Assembly: GCF_032598905.1 (NCBI RefSeq)
Contig: NZ_CP122458.1
Coordinates: 1,302,001 to 1,366,000 of the forward strand
Length of the DNA: 64,000 nt
Direction of reading: 5' to 3'
Source of the DNA: Streptomyces sp. 11x1
GTDB taxonomy: Bacteria > Actinomycetota > Actinomycetes > Streptomycetales > Streptomycetaceae
Part shown: positions 36,001 to 45,676 of the stretch, piece after piece
How the letters are laid out: the number at the start of each line of letters is the position of its first letter
Numbering within the stretch: the stretch's first letter is position 1
Translations under genes and position numbers: made by a program
Notes under the pieces: generated by a model
Database searches by the model: none
What the model was told of the DNA's origin: nothing
Seen by the model: only the letters and a program-made list of their open reading frames with translations

Positions 36001-39000
36001 CTGAGCACCGCGAGCACCCGGTGGCCGTGGCGGCGGGCGTCCGAGAGGCGTTCCAGGAGGAGCATGCCGACGCCCTCGGCCCAGCCCGTGCCGTCGGCGC
36101 CGGCCGCGAACGCCTTGCAGCGGCCGTCCGGGGCGAGTCCGCGCTGGCGGCTGAACTCGACGAACAGCTTGGGCGTGGTCATGAGGGTGACACCCCCGGC
36201 GAGGGCCTGCGCGCACTCGCACCGGCGCAGGGCCTGGGCCGCCAGGTGCAGGGTCACCAGCGAGGAGGAACACGCGGTGTCCACGGTCAGCGCGGGCCCG
36301 TCGAGGCCCAGTTCGTACGAGATCCGGCCCGACATCACACTGGCGGTGTTGCCCGTCATGACGTGGCCCTCGGAGACGCCGGGCGCGCCGTCGAGGACGC
36401 CGGGGTAGTCCTGGCCGTTGGTGCCGACGAACACGCCGACCGGGCGGCCGCGCAGTGCGGTGGGGTCGATACCGGCGTGTTCGACGGTCTCCCAGCAGGT
36501 CTCCAGGAGCAGCCTCTGCTGCGGGTCCATGGCCAGGGCCTCGCGGGGCGAGATCCCGAAGAAGGCGGCGTCGAAGCCGCCGGCGTCGTGGAGGAATCCG
36601 CCGCGTCGGCTGTAGGTGGTGCCGGGCCGGTCCGGGTCGGGGTCGTAGAGCCTGTCGGCGTCCCAGCCCCGGTCCGCGGGCCAGTCGGCGATGACGTCCC
36701 GTCCTTCGGTGAGCAGCTGCCAGAAGGCGTCCGGACCGTGGGCGGCGCCGGGGAAGCGGCAGCCGATGCCGATGATCGCGATCGGGTCGTCGTCCACGGC
36801 GACCGTCCCCCCGGGGAGGGCCGCGTCGGCCTCCTCGGTCCCTGGGCCCGACGGGCCGAGTTCGGCGAGGAGATGGGCGGCGAGTGCCTGCGGTGTCGGG
36901 TGGTCGAAGAGCAGGGTGGTGGGCAGACGCAGTCCGGTGGCCGTGCCGAGCCGGTTGCGCAGTTCCACGGCGGTGAGGGAGTCGAAGCCGAGTTCGGCGA
37001 AGGCCCGGCCGGGGGCGATGTCGGTGGCCGCGCCGTGGCGCAGCACCGTCGCGGCGTGGGTGCGCACGAGGTCGGTGATGTGGCGGGACCGTTCGGCGGC
37101 GGGGAGCGCGGCGAGCTGCCCGCGCACCTGCCCGTCCTGCCCGTCCTGCTCGGCGGGTCCGGCCTGTGCCGGGGTCCGCGCGCCGGCGGCTCCGGGCAGG
37201 CTGCTCAGCAGCGCCGTGGCGCGCAGTCCGGCGGCCTCGCGGAAGCGCTGCCAGTCCACGTCGGCGACGACGCAGAGTTCGTCGTGGTCCGTGAGGGCGG
37301 CGGTCATGGCCCGGACGGCCGCCCGGGGCTCCATGGGGGTGATGCCGAGGCGGCGGAGGCGGTCGGCGATCCGGTCGTCGACCATGCCGCCGCCGGCCCA
37401 GGCGCCCCAGGCGACGGACGTGCCCGGCAGCCCGGCGGCCCGGCGTTCGGCGACCAGGGCGTCGAGCGCGGCGTTGGCGGCGGCGTAGTTGCCCTGGCCG
37501 GCGCTGCCGAGGACGCCCATGAAGGAGGAGAACACGACGAAGTCGGCGAGGCCGATGCCGTCGGTGACCTCGTGCAGCGTGCGGGCGGCGGTGACCTTGA
37601 CGCGCATCAGGGTGGCGAGACGGGCCGGGTCGAGGGCGTCGAGGGTGCCGTCGTCGAGGACCCCGGCGGCGTGCACGACCGTGGTGAGCGGCTGCTCCTC
37701 GGGGATCGCGGCGACGACCGCCGTCAGCTGCGCGCGGTCGGCGACGTCGCAGGCGGCGACGGTCACCCGCGCGCCGAGCGCGGTGAGTTCGGCGCGCAGT
37801 TCGTCCGCGCCGGGGGCGTCGGGTCCGCGGCGGCTGAGCAGCAGCAGGTGGGCCGCTCCCCGCTCGGCGAGTTCGCGGGCGACCTGGGCCCCGATCCCGC
37901 CGGTGCCGCCGGTGATGAGGACGGTGCCGCTCGGGCTGTGGCGGGCCTCGGCCGGACGGCCGGGACCGACCGGGAGCAGGCGGCGGCCGTACACGCCGGA
38001 GGAGCGCACGGCGACCTGGTCCTCGTCGGTGACGCCGGCGAGGACCGCGCCCAGCCGGTCCGCGGCCCGCTCGTCCAGCACGGTGGGCAGGTCGACGAGG
38101 CCGCCCCAGGCGTCGGGCCGTTCCAGGGCGACGGTCCGGCCCAGTCCGGCGACCGCGGCCTGCGCACTCGCTCCCGGCCGCTCGCCGCCGCCCACGGCCG
38201 CCAGGGCCCGGGTCGCGCACCACAGCGGGGCGTCCGTCCCGGTGTCGCCGAGCGCCAGGACGAGGGCGAGGGTCAGGGACAGCCCGGCGGGCACGTCGGG
38301 ATGGGCGGGGTGCGGGCGCGTCTCCTCGGCCAGCAACGAGAACACGCCGGCCACGGGCTCCGCGCCCGACGCGGCACGCAGGGAGGTCGCGAGGGATTCC
38401 CGGTCCTGGTCGGGGGCGGAGACGACGACGGGGACCGGTACGGCCCCGGCCGCCGTCAGCGCGGCCAGCACATCGGCACCGCTGTCGGCCGCCGGAAGCA
38501 CGACGAGCCACCGCCCGGACAGCGACGCCCTCGGCGCGAGCGTCAGCGGACGCCACCCCACACGGTGACGCCAACCGTCGGCGCGCCGCCCTCGTATCCG
38601 TTCGGAGCGCCACGTGGACAGGGCGGGCACTACCTCGCCCACCGCCCCGGGGTCGACCCCCAGGGTGTCGGCGAGGGCCGCGGAGTCCTGGGACTCGATC
38701 TCCCGCCACAGTCCGTCGTCGGCCGGGGCGGCGGAGTCCGAAGCCCGCGGGGCCTCCAGCCAGTAGCGGCGGCGCTGGAACGGATAGGTGGGCAGGTCCA
38801 CGAGGCGGGCACCGGTGCCGGCGAGGGCCGGCTTCCAGTCGACCGGGAGCCCGCGTACGAAGGCTTCGCCGAGCGCGTGGTGCAGGCGCCGCAGCCCGCC
38901 CTCGTCGCGCCGGAGCGTACCGAGCACGACGGCCTCGCAGCCCGCCTCGTGGACGGTCTCCTCGATGCCCATGGTGAGCACGGGGTGCGGGCTGACCTCG

Positions 39001-42000
39001 ATGAACCCCGTGTACCCGGACTCGGCGAGGGTGCGGACGGCGGGTGCGAAGCCGACGGTGGCCCGCAGGTTGCGGTACCAGTAGTCGGCGTCCATCCGAG
39101 CGGTGTCCAGCCAGCCGCCCTCCACGGTGGAGTACAGCGGCACGTGGGCGGCCGTCGGCCGCAGTCCGGTCAGGGCCTGCAGAAGCGTCTCGCGTATCTC
39201 CTCCACGTGGGCGGAGTGCGAGGCGTAGTCGACGTCGATGCGCCGGGCCCGTACGCCCTGGGCCTCGCAGTGCGCGAGCAACGCGGCCAGGGCGTCGGGG
39301 TCGCCGGAGACCACCCCGGCGGAGGGGGCGTTGACGGCGGCGATCGACAGTCCAGGGCGGTCGGTCAGCAGCTCGGCCAGGCGGTCGTGCCCGAGGGCCA
39401 CGGAGACCATGCCGCCGCGTCCGGCCAGCACACCCAGCGCCCGGCTGCGCAGGGCCACGACCTTGGCCCCGTCCTCCAGGGACAGCGCGCCCGCCACTAC
39501 GGCGGCGGCGATCTCACCCTGGCTGTGACCCACGACCGCGTCCGGCACCACACCGAACGACCGCCACACCTCCGCCAGCGACACCATCACCGCGAAGAGA
39601 GCGGGTTGGACCACATCGACCCGGTCCCACGCCTGCCCCGAGCGCACGGCGTCCAGCAACGACCAGTCCACGAACGGCGCCAGAGCCCGCTCGCACTCCT
39701 CCATCCGAGCCGCGAACACCGGCGACTCCGCCAGCAACTCCCCCGCCATGCCGACCCACTGCGAACCCTGACCGGGGAAGACGAACACGACCGGCCCGGT
39801 GGCGGAGGCCTCGCCGTGCGCCACATCCGCGCCGGGCGTGCCCTCGGCCAGTGCCGCGAGCCCTTCCTCCCATGCCCGCCGGTCCCCGCCGACCACGGCA
39901 CGGTGGTCGAACAGCGAACGGGACGTCAGCAAGGAGAAGGCGAGGTCGCGGGCGGCGGGCCCGGCGGTGTCCCGAAGCAGGGGCAGCAGGCGACGTGCCT
40001 GGTCGCGCAGCGCGTCCGGGGTACGGCCGGAGAGCACCAGGGGCACCGGGGAGGTGTCGGGGTGGGTCTCCGGCGACGGCTCGGGGGTCGTTTCCGGTTC
40101 CGGAGCGGGAGGCGCTTCCTCCAGCACGAGGTGGGCATTGGTCCCGCTGATCCCGAACGAGGACACTCCCGCCCGGCGCGGACGCCCCTCGACCGCCTCC
40201 CACTCCCGCTGCTCCGTCAACAACTCGACCCCGCCCGAAGCCCAGTCCACCAACGGCGTCGGCTCATCCACATGCAACGTCTTCGGCAACGCACGCCGTT
40301 GAAGCGCCATCACCATCTTGATCACACCAGCCACACCCGCAGCCGCCTGCGCATGCCCGATGTTCGACTTCAACGACCCCAGCCACAACGGCCGATCAGC
40401 CGACCGCTCCCGCCCGTACGTCGCCAGCAACGCCTGCGCCTCGATCGGATCACCCAACCGCGTCCCCGTACCATGCGCCTCCACCACATCCACATCGGCA
40501 GCACTCACACCCGCCGACGACAACGCCGCCCGGATCACCCGCTCCTGCGCACGCCCACTCGGCGCCGTCAACCCATTACTCGCACCGTCCTGATTGACAG
40601 CGCTCCCCCGCACCACCGCCAACACCCGATGCCCATGGCGACGCGCATCCGACAACCGCTCCAGAACCAGCAGCCCCACCCCCTCCGCCCACCCCGTCCC
40701 ACCCGCCGACGCCGCGAACGACCGACACCGCCCATCCACCGACAACCCACGCTGCCGCGAAAACTCCACGAACGTCCCCGGCGACGACATCACCGTCACC
40801 CCACCCGCCAACGCCAGCGAACACTCCCCCGCCCGCAACGCCGACACCGCCAGATGCACCGCCACCAACGACGACGAACACGCCGTGTCCACCGTCACCG
40901 CAGGACCCTCAAGCCCCAACGAAAACGCCACCCGACCCGACAGAACGCTGCCGGCACCGCCGGTCAGCCGCTGGCCGTCCACGCCTCCGGCGGGTATGTG
41001 CAGTGCGGGTCCGTAGTCGTGGTACATGATTCCGGCGAAGACTCCGGTGCGGCTGCCGCGCAACGCGTGCGGATCGATACCCGCCGCCTCCACCGCCTCC
41101 CACGACGACTCCAGCAACAACCGCTGCTGCGGATCCATCGCCAACGCCTCACGCGGCGAGATCCCGAAGAACTCCGCATCGAACTCCGCCGCATCATGCA
41201 AAAACCCGCCATGCCGCGTATAAGACGTCCCCGGCCGATCCGGATCCGGATCGAACAACCCCTCCACATCCCAACCCCGGTCCACCGGAAACCCCGACAC
41301 ACCGTCCCGACCCTCAGCAACCAACTCCCACAACCCCGCAGGCGACACCACCCCACCCGGCAACCGACACGCCATCCCCACCACCGCCACCGGCTCCCCC
41401 ACACCCGCCTGGGTGAGGGCCTCCGGGGCCGGGGTGTCGCCGTCCGGCGCGTTCCCGAGGTGCCGGATCAGGGCCTCGGGTGTCGGGTGGTCGTAGATCA
41501 GGGTGCTGGGCTGGCGTGTGCCCGTCGATCTGCCGAGGAGGTCGCTCAGTTCGACGCCCATGAGGGAGCTGAAACCGAGTTCCTTGAAGGTGGTACCGAT
41601 CGGCACGGCGTCGGGCGAGCCGTGGCCGAGGACGTGGGCCACGTGTGCGCGCACCAGCTCCGCCGGTGCGGGTCGGCGGTCGCCGGGGTCGGTCGGGGAG
41701 GCCGTCTCGGGTTCCGGCGACGGGAGTTCCGGGGCGGCCGGGCCCTGCGGGAACGATGTGCCGGGGGAGCCGAGCCAGTAGCGCTGCCGTTGGAAGGCGT
41801 AGGTGGGCAGGGCGACGCGGCGTGCTCGGGAGCAGGCGAAGAGCTGGTTCAGGGTCCCGGTGGCGCCGCCCACGTGGAGTTCCGCGAGCGCCGAGAAAAG
41901 CGCGGACCCTTCGTCGCGGTCCCTCCGCACGGCGGGGACGAAGAGCTGGTCGGCGCCGTCGGGCGCGCAGTCGCGGGCCATGGTGGAGAGCACCGCGTCC

Positions 42001-44450
42001 GGCCCGATCTCCAGGTGGAGGACGATACCGCGGGAGTGCAGGGTCCTGACCCCGTCGAGGAAGCGGACAGCGTCGCGGGCGTGGCGGACCCAGTGGTCGG
42101 GAGAGCGGAGTTCGTCCTCGGTGGCGGTCCGGCCGGTCAGGTTGGAGACCACGGGGAGGTGCGGTGTGCGGTAGGTGAGACTCTCGGCGACCTGGCGGAA
42201 CTCGTCGAGCATGCCGTCCATGTGCGGTGAGTGGAAGGCGTGACTCACCCGCAGTCGTCTGGTCCTGCGGCCGCGGTCGCGCCAGCGTCCGGCGAGGCGC
42301 AGCACGGCACTCTCGTCGCCGGAGAGCACGGTCGAGGCCGGTCCGTTGAGCGCGGCCACGGCGACCCGGCCTGCGAACTCGGCCAGGTCGGGGCCGAGTT
42401 CCTCCTCGGACGCCTGGACCGACACCATGGCGCCGCCACCCGGCAGTTCGTCCATCAGACGGCCTCGGGCCGCGACGAGCGAGCAGGCGTCCGGCAGGTC
42501 CAGTACGCCGGCCGCGTGTGCCGCGACCAGTTCGCCGACGGAGTGGCCCAGTACGGCGTCCGGCGTCAGACCCCAGTGTTCGAGCAGCCGGTGGAGCGCG
42601 GTCTCGAAGGCGAAGAGCGCCGGCTGGGTGTAGCCGGTCCGGTCGAGCAGGGCCGCGTCAGGGGTGCCGCCGCTGTCGAGGACCAGGTCCCGCAGTGGCC
42701 GGTCGAGGTGGCGGTCCATCTCCTCGCACGCCGCGTCGAAGGCGTCCGCGAAGACGGGGAAGGTGGCGTGCAGCGCCGCGCCCATGCCGGGCCGCTGACT
42801 GCCCTGCCCGGTGAAGAGGAACGCGAGGCCGCCCTCGCGTGCGGTGCCCTCCACCAGGCGCGGCGCGGGGCGGCCTTCGGCCAGGGCCGTGATCGACGCG
42901 AGGAGGTCGTCGCGATCGGTGGCGAGGGCGACCGCGCGCCGCGCGAAGTGGGTACGGGTCGTGGCGCAGGAGTACGCGATCTCGCCGGTCCCGAGTTCGG
43001 GGCGGTCGGCGAGATGGCCGAGCAGGCGTGCCGCCTGGGCGCGCAGGGCGGGCTCGTCGCGGCCGGAGAGGGCGACGGGGGCGGGCAGCGGGGCGTACGA
43101 CGGGTCGGGGGCCGCGGGAGTGCCCCGGCCGCGCCAGTCCGACAGCACCAGATGGCAGTTGGTGCCGCCCATGCCGAACGAGCTCACTCCCGCGGTCCTC
43201 GGCAGGTCGTCGTGGGGCCAGGGCGCGAGTTCTCGCTGGACCGTCAGATTGAGGCGGTCCAGGGGCACCGAGGGCGGCGGGGCGGTGAAGTTCAGGCTGG
43301 GTGGCAGGGCCTGGTACTCGATGGACAGGATGACCTTGAGCAGGCCCACGACACCGGCGGCGGCCTCCAGATGGCCCACGTTGGTCTTGGCGGAGCCGAC
43401 GGCCAGGGGCCTGCCGGGTGTCCTCGCGGTGCCGAGTGCCGCACCGAGTGCCGCGGCCTCGACGGGGTCGCCTGCCTTCGTTCCGGTGCCGTGCAGTTCG
43501 ACGTACTGCACCTGGTCGGGGCGGGTCCCGGCGCGCCGGTGGGCGAGCCGGATCACCTCGCGCTGGGCGCTCTCGTCGGGGACGGTCAGCCCTGAGGAGG
43601 CGCTGCCGGCGTTGTTCACGGCGCCGCCGAGGATCAGGCAGCGGATGCGGTCGTCGTCGGCCATGGCCCGGTCGAGGGTCTTGAGGACGACCAGGGCTCC
43701 GCCCTCGCCGCGTACATAGCCGTTGGCGCGTTCGTCGAAGGTGTGGCATCGCCCGTCCGGCGAGAGGGCGCCGGAGCCGGCGGCGACGAGCGCGCCGTCC
43801 AGGGCGAGGTTGAGGTTGACGCCGCCGGCCAGGGCGGCCGTGCAGTCGCCGGCGCGCAGGCTCTCGCAGGCCAGTTGGACGGCGACCAGGGAAGAGGACT
43901 GGCCGCTGTCGACGGTCTGGCTCGGCCCCCGCAGGTCGAGGGCGTGGGAGAGCCGGTTGGCGATCATGGTGCGCTGGGTGCCGACGGCCGTGTGGCGGGT
44001 GATGCCGGCGGCGCCCAGGCGGGCGCGCAGGGTCGCGTAGTCGTCGGTGGCGGCGCCGACAAGGACGGCGGTCGGGCTGTCGGCCAGGGTGCCGGGGACG
44101 ATGCCGGCGTGTTCCAGGGCCTCCCAGCCGAGTTCCAGCACCAGGCGCTGCTGGGGGTCCATGGCGGTGGCCTCGCGCGGGGAGATCCCGAAGAAGGAGG
44201 CGTCGAAGAGGTCGGCCCGGTCGAGGAAGCCGCCCCACCGCACGCGTTCGGCGTCCGGTGCCGCCCCGGCCGACATGATCGCGTCGGCGTCCCAGCGGTC
44301 GGACGGCGCCTCGGTGATGGCGTGCCGGCCCGTCGCGAGCAGCCGCCAGAACGTCTCCGGGTCGGGCGCGCCGGGCAGTCGGCAGGAGTATCCGACGACC
44401 GCAATCGGCGTGCGGGGATCCCCGTCGTCCTTGTTTGGCATTTCTTCCAT
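27024..44450 (-). CDS. Type I modular polyketide synthase, loading module plus three modules (KSQ-AT-ACP, M1-M3)
   Basis: About 5808 residues and the first subunit of the line: it has no N-terminal docking helix, and it opens with a loading module whose KS has Gln184 in place of the catalytic Cys (GQSSS). I chose ATG 44450 (MEEMPNKDD), preceded by GGGAAG at 6 nt; ATG 44441 is an alternative. Loading: KSQ, AT Ser637 (HAFH), ACP Ser962. Module 1: KS Cys1191, AT Ser1643, KR Tyr2322, ACP Ser2491. Module 2: KS Cys2727, AT Ser3196, KR Tyr3955, ACP Ser4132. Module 3: KS Cys4370, AT Ser4830 (YAAH), degenerate KR about 5380-5560, ACP Ser5688. The C-terminal docking segment ends in [10 protein letters not shown]. 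Predicted chain: acetyl starter, then CHOH-CH(CH3), CHOH-CH2, and an unreduced ketone next to CH(CH3). Confidence 0.95.
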   Translation of the reverse strand: MEEMPNKDDGDPRTPIAVVGYSCRLPGAPDPETFWRLLATGRHAITEAPSDRWDADAIMSAGAAPDAERVRWGGFLDRADLFDASFFGISPREATAMDPQQRLVLELGWEALEHAGIVPGTLADSPTAVLVGAATDDYATLRARLGAAGITRHTAVGTQRTMIANRLSHALDLRGPSQTVDSGQSSSLVAVQLACESLRAGDCTAALAGGVNLNLALDGALVAAGSGALSPDGRCHTFDERANGYVRGEGGALVVLKTLDRAMADDDRIRCLILGGAVNNAGSASSGLTVPDESAQREVIRLAHRRAGTRPDQVQYVELHGTGTKAGDPVEAAALGAALGTARTPGRPLAVGSAKTNVGHLEAAAGVVGLLKVILSIEYQALPPSLNFTAPPPSVPLDRLNLTVQRELAPWPHDDLPRTAGVSSFGMGGTNCHLVLSDWRGRGTPAAPDPSYAPLPAPVALSGRDEPALRAQAARLLGHLADRPELGTGEIAYSCATTRTHFARRAVALATDRDDLLASITALAEGRPAPRLVEGTAREGGLAFLFTGQGSQRPGMGAALHATFPVFADAFDAACEEMDRHLDRPLRDLVLDSGGTPDAALLDRTGYTQPALFAFETALHRLLEHWGLTPDAVLGHSVGELVAAHAAGVLDLPDACSLVAARGRLMDELPGGGAMVSVQASEEELGPDLAEFAGRVAVAALNGPASTVLSGDESAVLRLAGRWRDRGRRTRRLRVSHAFHSPHMDGMLDEFRQVAESLTYRTPHLPVVSNLTGRTATEDELRSPDHWVRHARDAVRFLDGVRTLHSRGIVLHLEIGPDAVLSTMARDCAPDGADQLFVPAVRRDRDEGSALFSALAELHVGGATGTLNQLFACSRARRVALPTYAFQRQRYWLGSPGTSFPQGPAAPELPSPEPETASPTDPGDRRPAPAELVRAHVAHVLGHGSPDAVPIGTTFKELGFSSLMGVELSDLLGRSTGTRQPSTLIYDHPTPEALIRHLGNAPDGDTPAPEALTQAGVGEPVAVVGMACRLPGGVVSPAGLWELVAEGRDGVSGFPVDRGWDVEGLFDPDPDRPGTSYTRHGGFLHDAAEFDAEFFGISPREALAMDPQQRLLLESSWEAVEAAGIDPHALRGSRTGVFAGIMYHDYGPALHIPAGGVDGQRLTGGAGSVLSGRVAFSLGLEGPAVTVDTACSSSLVAVHLAVSALRAGECSLALAGGVTVMSSPGTFVEFSRQRGLSVDGRCRSFAASAGGTGWAEGVGLLVLERLSDARRHGHRVLAVVRGSAVNQDGASNGLTAPSGRAQERVIRAALSSAGVSAADVDVVEAHGTGTRLGDPIEAQALLATYGRERSADRPLWLGSLKSNIGHAQAAAGVAGVIKMVMALQRRALPKTLHVDEPTPLVDWASGGVELLTEQREWEAVEGRPRRAGVSSFGISGTNAHLVLEEAPPAPEPETTPEPSPETHPDTSPVPLVLSGRTPDALRDQARRLLPLLRDTAGPAARDLAFSLLTSRSLFDHRAVVGGDRRAWEEGLAALAEGTPGADVAHGEASATGPVVFVFPGQGSQWVGMAGELLAESPVFAARMEECERALAPFVDWSLLDAVRSGQAWDRVDVVQPALFAVMVSLAEVWRSFGVVPDAVVGHSQGEIAAAVVAGALSLEDGAKVVALRSRALGVLAGRGGMVSVALGHDRLAELLTDRPGLSIAAVNAPSAGVVSGDPDALAALLAHCEAQGVRARRIDVDYASHSAHVEEIRETLLQALTGLRPTAAHVPLYSTVEGGWLDTARMDADYWYRNLRATVGFAPAVRTLAESGYTGFIEVSPHPVLTMGIEETVHEAGCEAVVLGTLRRDEGGLRRLHHALGEAFVRGLPVDWKPALAGTGARLVDLPTYPFQRRRYWLEAPRASDSAAPADDGLWREIESQDSAALADTLGVDPGAVGEVVPALSTWRSERIRGRRADGWRHRVGWRPLTLAPRASLSGRWLVVLPAADSGADVLAALTAAGAVPVPVVVSAPDQDRESLATSLRAASGAEPVAGVFSLLAEETRPHPAHPDVPAGLSLTLALVLALGDTGTDAPLWCATRALAAVGGGERPGASAQAAVAGLGRTVALERPDAWGGLVDLPTVLDERAADRLGAVLAGVTDEDQVAVRSSGVYGRRLLPVGPGRPAEARHSPSGTVLITGGTGGIGAQVARELAERGAAHLLLLSRRGPDAPGADELRAELTALGARVTVAACDVADRAQLTAVVAAIPEEQPLTTVVHAAGVLDDGTLDALDPARLATLMRVKVTAARTLHEVTDGIGLADFVVFSSFMGVLGSAGQGNYAAANAALDALVAERRAAGLPGTSVAWGAWAGGGMVDDRIADRLRRLGITPMEPRAAVRAMTAALTDHDELCVVADVDWQRFREAAGLRATALLSSLPGAAGARTPAQAGPAEQDGQDGQVRGQLAALPAAERSRHITDLVRTHAATVLRHGAATDIAPGRAFAELGFDSLTAVELRNRLGTATGLRLPTTLLFDHPTPQALAAHLLAELGPSGPGTEEADAALPGGTVAVDDDPIAIIGIGCRFPGAAHGPDAFWQLLTEGRDVIADWPADRGWDADRLYDPDPDRPGTTYSRRGGFLHDAGGFDAAFFGISPREALAMDPQQRLLLETCWETVEHAGIDPTALRGRPVGVFVGTNGQDYPGVLDGAPGVSEGHVMTGNTASVMSGRISYELGLDGPALTVDTACSSSLVTLHLAAQALRRCECAQALAGGVTLMTTPKLFVEFSRQRGLAPDGRCKAFAAGADGTGWAEGVGMLLLERLSDARRHGHRVLAVLSGTAVNQDGASNGLTAPSGPAQQRVIRAALADARVTAAEIDAVEAHGTGTRLGDPIEAQALQAVYGAGRTSDEPLWLGSVKSNIGHTQAAAGVAGVIKMVLAIGHGELPRTLHADEPSTHIDWDTAGLRLLGEPTPWPRTGRPRRAGVSSFGISGTNAHVIVEQAPDADDAEGTGEADGTPAETATGGVGRTRPSPARTLPLLLSARTPAALRAQAARLLAHLDTNPGTPLPDVALALVRGRAALEHRAAVPGDDETAARRVLGALAVGTSDPDLVTGQAAPGRTVLLFPGQGSQRAAAGAALYRDEPVFADALDDVLAHFAPHLDLPLRDILFAAEGDERAPLLDRTRYTQPALFALEVALFRLLDHWGVVPDLLIGHSVGELAAAHVAGVLDLPDACALVAARGRLMDELPGGGAMVAVEAGEDEVLRVLGDLGLLAETADGTVGIAAVNGPAATVISGDEDAVLRAAEEFRRQGRRTRRLTVSHAFHSARMDDMLDAFREVAEGLTYAEPRIPVISNLTGELAPASELCSPEYWVRHVRGAVRFMDGVRRLVAEGATTFLEAGPGGVLSALVPACLPEDGPGEPGVTAIPLLPKGRPEAASVVAALARLHVRAVAVDWTAGHEGTAAPHVDLPTYPFQHERFWPRPAAGKDADRATMGSDPFWDLVGTVDVPSVASLLGLDERAPLGDVLPALSAWRARRDQESAAARHHYRVDWQPLALPARIRLSGSWLLAVPDDPAVTETAAAVERALAEHGAETTVVRIAVGAGRAELAERLPAGLTGVLSLLALTDLPHPDDAPLGAGLALTLTLLQALGDTGSPARLWCVTSGAVGAGQDTPPSPAQARVWGLGRVAALEHPDRWGGLVDLPERLDPAALRGLCACLGGVDGVDAGHGDGTTDGLAGEDQIAVRPSGLLGRRLVAAPEGLPAAGGRVIPGDDAAATGDDAAATGDDAAATGDDVTPDRQVTPGAVPAPTGAVAAPTGWRPQGTVLVTGGTGGIGRHVARWLAREGAEHLVLAGRQGTAAPGAAALVAELEQTGARVTVAACDLADRDATAALVERLRAAGDTPRAVFHAAGTVSDTPTEQCTPARLHAELAAKADGADHLDALLADEPLDAFVLFSSIAGTWGSGGQAAYAAANAHLDALAARRRAHGRTALSVAWGPWEGTGMAEGDAGAGLRRHGLVGLRPETALTALRQALDTGHTEVVVADVDWRRFVPVFTSGRPSRLLGALPETAGAPGAAEPFEGGPAAGTALPEDHAGGWRDRLTALPEAEGDRLLVELITTEAAAILGHTSAGRVDPERPLRDIGFDSITAVELRNRLVAATGFRLPVTGLFDHPTATGLARHIREGLTGAARPADGPDTTAPPAPHATDPADDPLAVVAMACRFPAGVRAPEDLWRLVADEVDAIGAFPTDRGWDLDSLYDPDPDRPGTFYSSGGGFLDGAGDFDAGFFGISPREALAMDPQQRLLLETSWEVLERAGIDPLSVRGSRGGVFVGVASQGYGTGPGTSSDGVEGHLLSGNVTSVASGRIAYTLGIEGPAVTLDTACSSSLVALHLAGQALRAGDCSFALVGGAAVMAAPDVFVEFSKQGGLSPDGHCRSFADGADGTGWGEGAGMILVERLSDARRLGHPVLALVRGTAVNQDGASNGLTAPSGLAQQRVIREALAHARLTTADVDMVEAHGTGTVLGDPVEAQALLATYGQGRPADRPLWLGSLKSNLGHTQAAAGVAGLMKTVLAMGHATLPRTLHADDPTSRVDWSGGAVRLLDRARPWTAPGRPRRAGVSAFGMSGTNAHVVLEEAPPEPAAPEPPTAAQGTGARPDDHASPALPWLLSARSQPALREQAARLHAHLTERPELRPADVAHALATTRSALPHRAVVVGTGRRELLDALAALADRSAASGAVEGQARSGGRTVFVFPGQGSQWAGMGSALLDAAPVFAERVAQCERALSPYVDWSLTGVLRGEPGAPSLDRVDVVQPALWAVMVSLAALWRSCGVEPSAVVGHSQGEIAAAVVAGALSLEDGAKVVALRSRALVALAGAGGMVSLAVSEDRARALLAPHGDQVCVAAVNGPDAVVVAGRPDALTDLLAACERDGVRARRIPVDYAAHSDQVARVRDDLLAALADVTPRTGGTPLYSTVTGEPLDGSLLTADYWYRNLREPVEFARATERLLDAGFDLFVETSPHPVLTAGVEGTAERAGRTVTTVGTLRRDDGDPARFLASLAEAWTTGAPVDWPDVVAEAAPGARPVPLPTYAFQRTRFWLPTPGRTAPPAGAADGGAAQDRFWAAVDSGDPAGLAAALGADADATPEGFAPALREVLPVLSGWRRARLDRDAVRSFGYRVRWQPVADPPAAPLDGDWLLVVPKQHTDDPLVGACQVALRLGGARARTVTVDAGDAARTAQDVADAVADAARPVSGVLSLLALDERATAEGAPVLAGTAATLELLKALDTLGIDAPLWCVTGGAVAVHPDERLTRPGGAQLWGLGRVVGLEQPGRWGGIADLPPSPGPDEARRLAAFLAGGHEEDHLAVRPTGAHARRLVHAPAPDASTGRDWTPAGGTALITGDTGVLGADIARWLAGRGARHVVLAGDRSADQVAVAALRDELAELGAELTVPDDGDPLAGPPGGAPLTVAVHLARAHDPGASLAELTPEDLEGALRSALGPVADLDVLLDGHPAPDSVALAVLFPLSGVWGAARRGAATSAYAALEALARDRRDRGSRCVTLALGGQEPAPAGSDAVERPLDADTVLAALQQSLDHNEPAAILADVRWDRVVAAVPDPRALRLLSELPEAASAPGDATRDDEDDAAAELARRLEPLDEPARRRLLLDLVCDHAAAVLGHTGRQAVPADQAFSAVGFDSMLAVSFRNRLRTATGVPIAATVVFDHPTPTALADHLYDGLCARPGPAVPALAELRALEAALTSADPRAQGADELGARLQDLVRTWARRTAPDTGPADTDAIGSASADELFDLLDNNFGMA
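27285..31865 (-). other. PKS module 3: KS-AT(methylmalonyl-like, YAAH)-KR(inactive)-ACP
   Basis: The KS is intact. The AT has GHSQGE and YAAH at 4930-4933, a one-residue variant of YASH, so methylmalonyl is most likely. The KR-like region has lost the essentials: the nucleotide loop reads GDTGVLG, the catalytic Ser region reads LFPLSG where active KRs have LFSSxxG, and the GxYAAANA Tyr/Asn stretch is replaced by [11 protein letters not shown] therefore predict a retained beta-ketone. In plecomacrolides the equivalent ketone (C19) closes the hemiketal pyran ring. Boundaries are approximate. Confidence 0.85.
31950..36795 (-). other. PKS module 2: KS-AT(malonyl)-KR(A-type)-ACP
   Basis: The AT carries GHSVGE and HAFH (malonyl). 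The KR has no LDD ([10 protein letters not shown]) and keeps Trp in SVAWGPW, so A-type; Tyr3955 in AAYAAANA is present. A Thr/Asp/Ala-rich low-complexity linker, encoded by tandem 21-bp repeats, interrupts the region before the KR nucleotide-binding core. ACP motif IGFDSI with Ser4132. Predicted output is a hydroxyl and an unbranched methylene. Boundaries are approximate. Confidence 0.85.
33118..33190. repeat. Tandem 21-bp repeat (3 full copies plus a partial one) inside PKS module 2
   Basis: The unit starts tcgtcgccggtggcggcggc and occurs at 33118-33138, 33139-33159 and 33160-33180, followed by a shortened copy. On the coding (minus) strand it specifies repeated GDDAAAT heptapeptides in the linker ahead of the KR core of module 2. 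Period 21 keeps the frame, so copy number can vary without breaking the gene. It looks like a slippage-prone flexible linker with no evident catalytic role. Confidence 0.9.
36885..41400 (-). other. PKS module 1: KS-AT(methylmalonyl)-KR-ACP
   Basis: The KS has DTACSSS (Cys1191). The AT has GHSQGE and YASH (methylmalonyl). The KR has LDD (B-type) with Tyr2322; there is no DH or ER. ACP Ser2491. Predicted output is a hydroxyl on the starter carbonyl and a methyl branch. Much of the KS, and part of the AT, is written in a different codon dialect from the rest of the gene (see 40170-41405). Boundaries are approximate. Confidence 0.85.
40170..41405 (-). other. Codon-usage discontinuity in the module 1 KS (G/T-ending codons)
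   Basis: On the minus (coding) strand this stretch uses many GTG, GCG, TCG, TTG, TGT and CGG codons, whereas the surrounding PKS sequence prefers C-ending codons. On the plus strand it appears as unusually C- and A-rich text. It falls into two blocks, about 40170-40945 and 41075-41405, separated by a block of normal usage that encodes the variable loop around GIMYHDYG. A similar but weaker block covers about 39530-39790 in the AT of the same module. The reading frame is intact throughout. The likely cause is recombination with a KS gene of different codon history. Confidence 0.6.
41480..44410 (-). other. PKS loading module: KSQ-AT(malonyl)-ACP (acetate starter)
   Basis: The KS active-site Cys is replaced by Gln (SGQSSS, Gln184). 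KSQ domains decarboxylate an ACP-bound dicarboxylate to make the starter. The AT has GHSVGE (Ser637) and HAFHSPHMD (malonyl), so the starter should be acetyl. The ACP motif is GFSSL rather than the usual GxDSL: the residue before the phosphopantetheine Ser962 is Ser instead of Asp. Isobutyrate-primed plecomacrolide synthases would not be expected to carry a malonyl-selective KSQ loader. Boundaries are approximate. Confidence 0.85.
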
Positions 44451-44713
44451 TTCCGGCTTCCCGGCCATCCGGGCAAGAGGAATTACTCGGGCCACGGAAG
44501 AACTCTGACAGTCCCGCATAGCGTTTCGATAGCGCGGCCCGCGACATCAGACAGTGGCTCGAAACAGAGTCAGATGACTCTTTTCGCGGGGCCGGGCGAT
44601 GGGTACGGTAGCTGCGCATCAGTGGTCTCGGCGGCCTTGTCGCGCAGTTGGCACACCGAGTGCATCATGTCCTGTTCACGTCTTTTCTTGTTCGAGATAC
44701 GCGGGAGTCGGCC
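44451..44713. promoter_or_regulatory. Divergent intergenic region with a palindrome (44566-44581)
   Basis: 263 bp between the divergently transcribed first PKS gene and the acyltransferase-like gene. It must hold the promoters for both units. It contains the palindrome AGAGTCA-ga-TGACTCT at 44566-44581, which extends imperfectly into flanking CGAAA/TTTCG arms. This symmetric site in a shared promoter is a good operator candidate, perhaps for the LuxR-type regulator two genes downstream, but the binding protein is unknown. I see no clear -35/-10 pair. Confidence 0.45.
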
Positions 44714-45676
44714 ATGACATTGGGCTTTCTGTTCGGCGGCGGAGTCGGCACGGAAGTGCATGGTCTGGAGATGTACGAGGCCCATCCCGTGATGTGGGAC
44801 CTGTACGAGCAGGTCTCGCAATGGACAGGTCTCACGGTGGGCCAGATCCTCGAGGGGGAGCTGCCGGAGCCCCAGGAGGAGCGGCAGAGCGCCGGGACGA
44901 TCCGTGAGACGGCACTCGCCCTCGGCATCCACGACGTGCTGGCGGAGCAGGGGCTCAGCCCGGCGGTGCTGGGCGGACTGAGCCTCGGCGCCATGACGGC
45001 GAGCTGTCTGGCGGGCTCGATCGGGCGGCGGGAACTCTTCGAGATGCTGGCGCACGCCCGTCACACACCCGAACTGTCCGCCGAGGAGCCGGAGCAGGGC
45101 CTCGCGCTGGCGTTCGCACCGGCCGAGAGCGCCCTGGCGGCGGCGTACCGGGGCGAGGGCCGGGCCGGGGTGCATCTGTCCGGGGACTTCGGGCCGACGG
45201 CCGACGGGGCCATGCGGATCCTGATGCTGTCGGGCGAGCGGAAGGCACTGGACGCGCTGGCGGCCGACCTTCCGCCGGGCACCGTCGCCCCCTTGCCGGA
45301 CCGGCCGATCGCCGTGCACTCGCCGCTGCGCGGTCACTGCCGCGAGTTCATGGCACCGCACATCGACGCGATGCCGTTCAAGGCGCCCGAACTGCCGCTG
45401 GTCTCCTGCCTGGAGCGCAAGACCCTGACCACGGCGGAGGACGTACGGGATCTGTTCGACCGGAACCCCACGGACCCGATCAGCCTGGTGGACGTCTGCG
45501 ACGAGATGAAGGACCAGGGCGTGCGCCTCGGCCTCATCATGGGCGGCTCGATCCCGGACGGCATTCTCAGGTTCCCGTTCCCGGTGGTGCACGTCGACAA
45601 GCCGGAGCACATCCAGCAGGTGCTGACGAGTGTGTACGAGTTCGGCATAGACCTTTCGCCGGCGCGGGCCCGGTGA
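44714..45676 (+). CDS. Stand-alone acyltransferase-like (malonyl-transacylase fold) enzyme
   Basis: 320 residues. ATG 44714 is chosen because GGGAG lies 6-7 nt upstream and the AT fold begins there (MTLGFLFGGG); a longer frame from 44648 adds non-homologous residues. The motif GGLSLGA (Ser90) sits where ATs have GHSxGE, so the serine nucleophile is kept but the adjacent His is Leu. HSPLRG at His202 matches the catalytic His region. The Arg that anchors the malonyl carboxylate in extender-loading ATs is not obvious, so it may act on monocarboxylic acyl groups, for example as an editing acyl-ACP hydrolase or a starter transferase. It overlaps the next gene by 4 bp (GTGA), which implies translational coupling to the AMP-binding enzyme. 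Function is inferred from fold motifs only. Confidence 0.7.
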   Translation: MTLGFLFGGGVGTEVHGLEMYEAHPVMWDLYEQVSQWTGLTVGQILEGELPEPQEERQSAGTIRETALALGIHDVLAEQGLSPAVLGGLSLGAMTASCLAGSIGRRELFEMLAHARHTPELSAEEPEQGLALAFAPAESALAAAYRGEGRAGVHLSGDFGPTADGAMRILMLSGERKALDALAADLPPGTVAPLPDRPIAVHSPLRGHCREFMAPHIDAMPFKAPELPLVSCLERKTLTTAEDVRDLFDRNPTDPISLVDVCDEMKDQGVRLGLIMGGSIPDGILRFPFPVVHVDKPEHIQQVLTSVYEFGIDLSPARAR

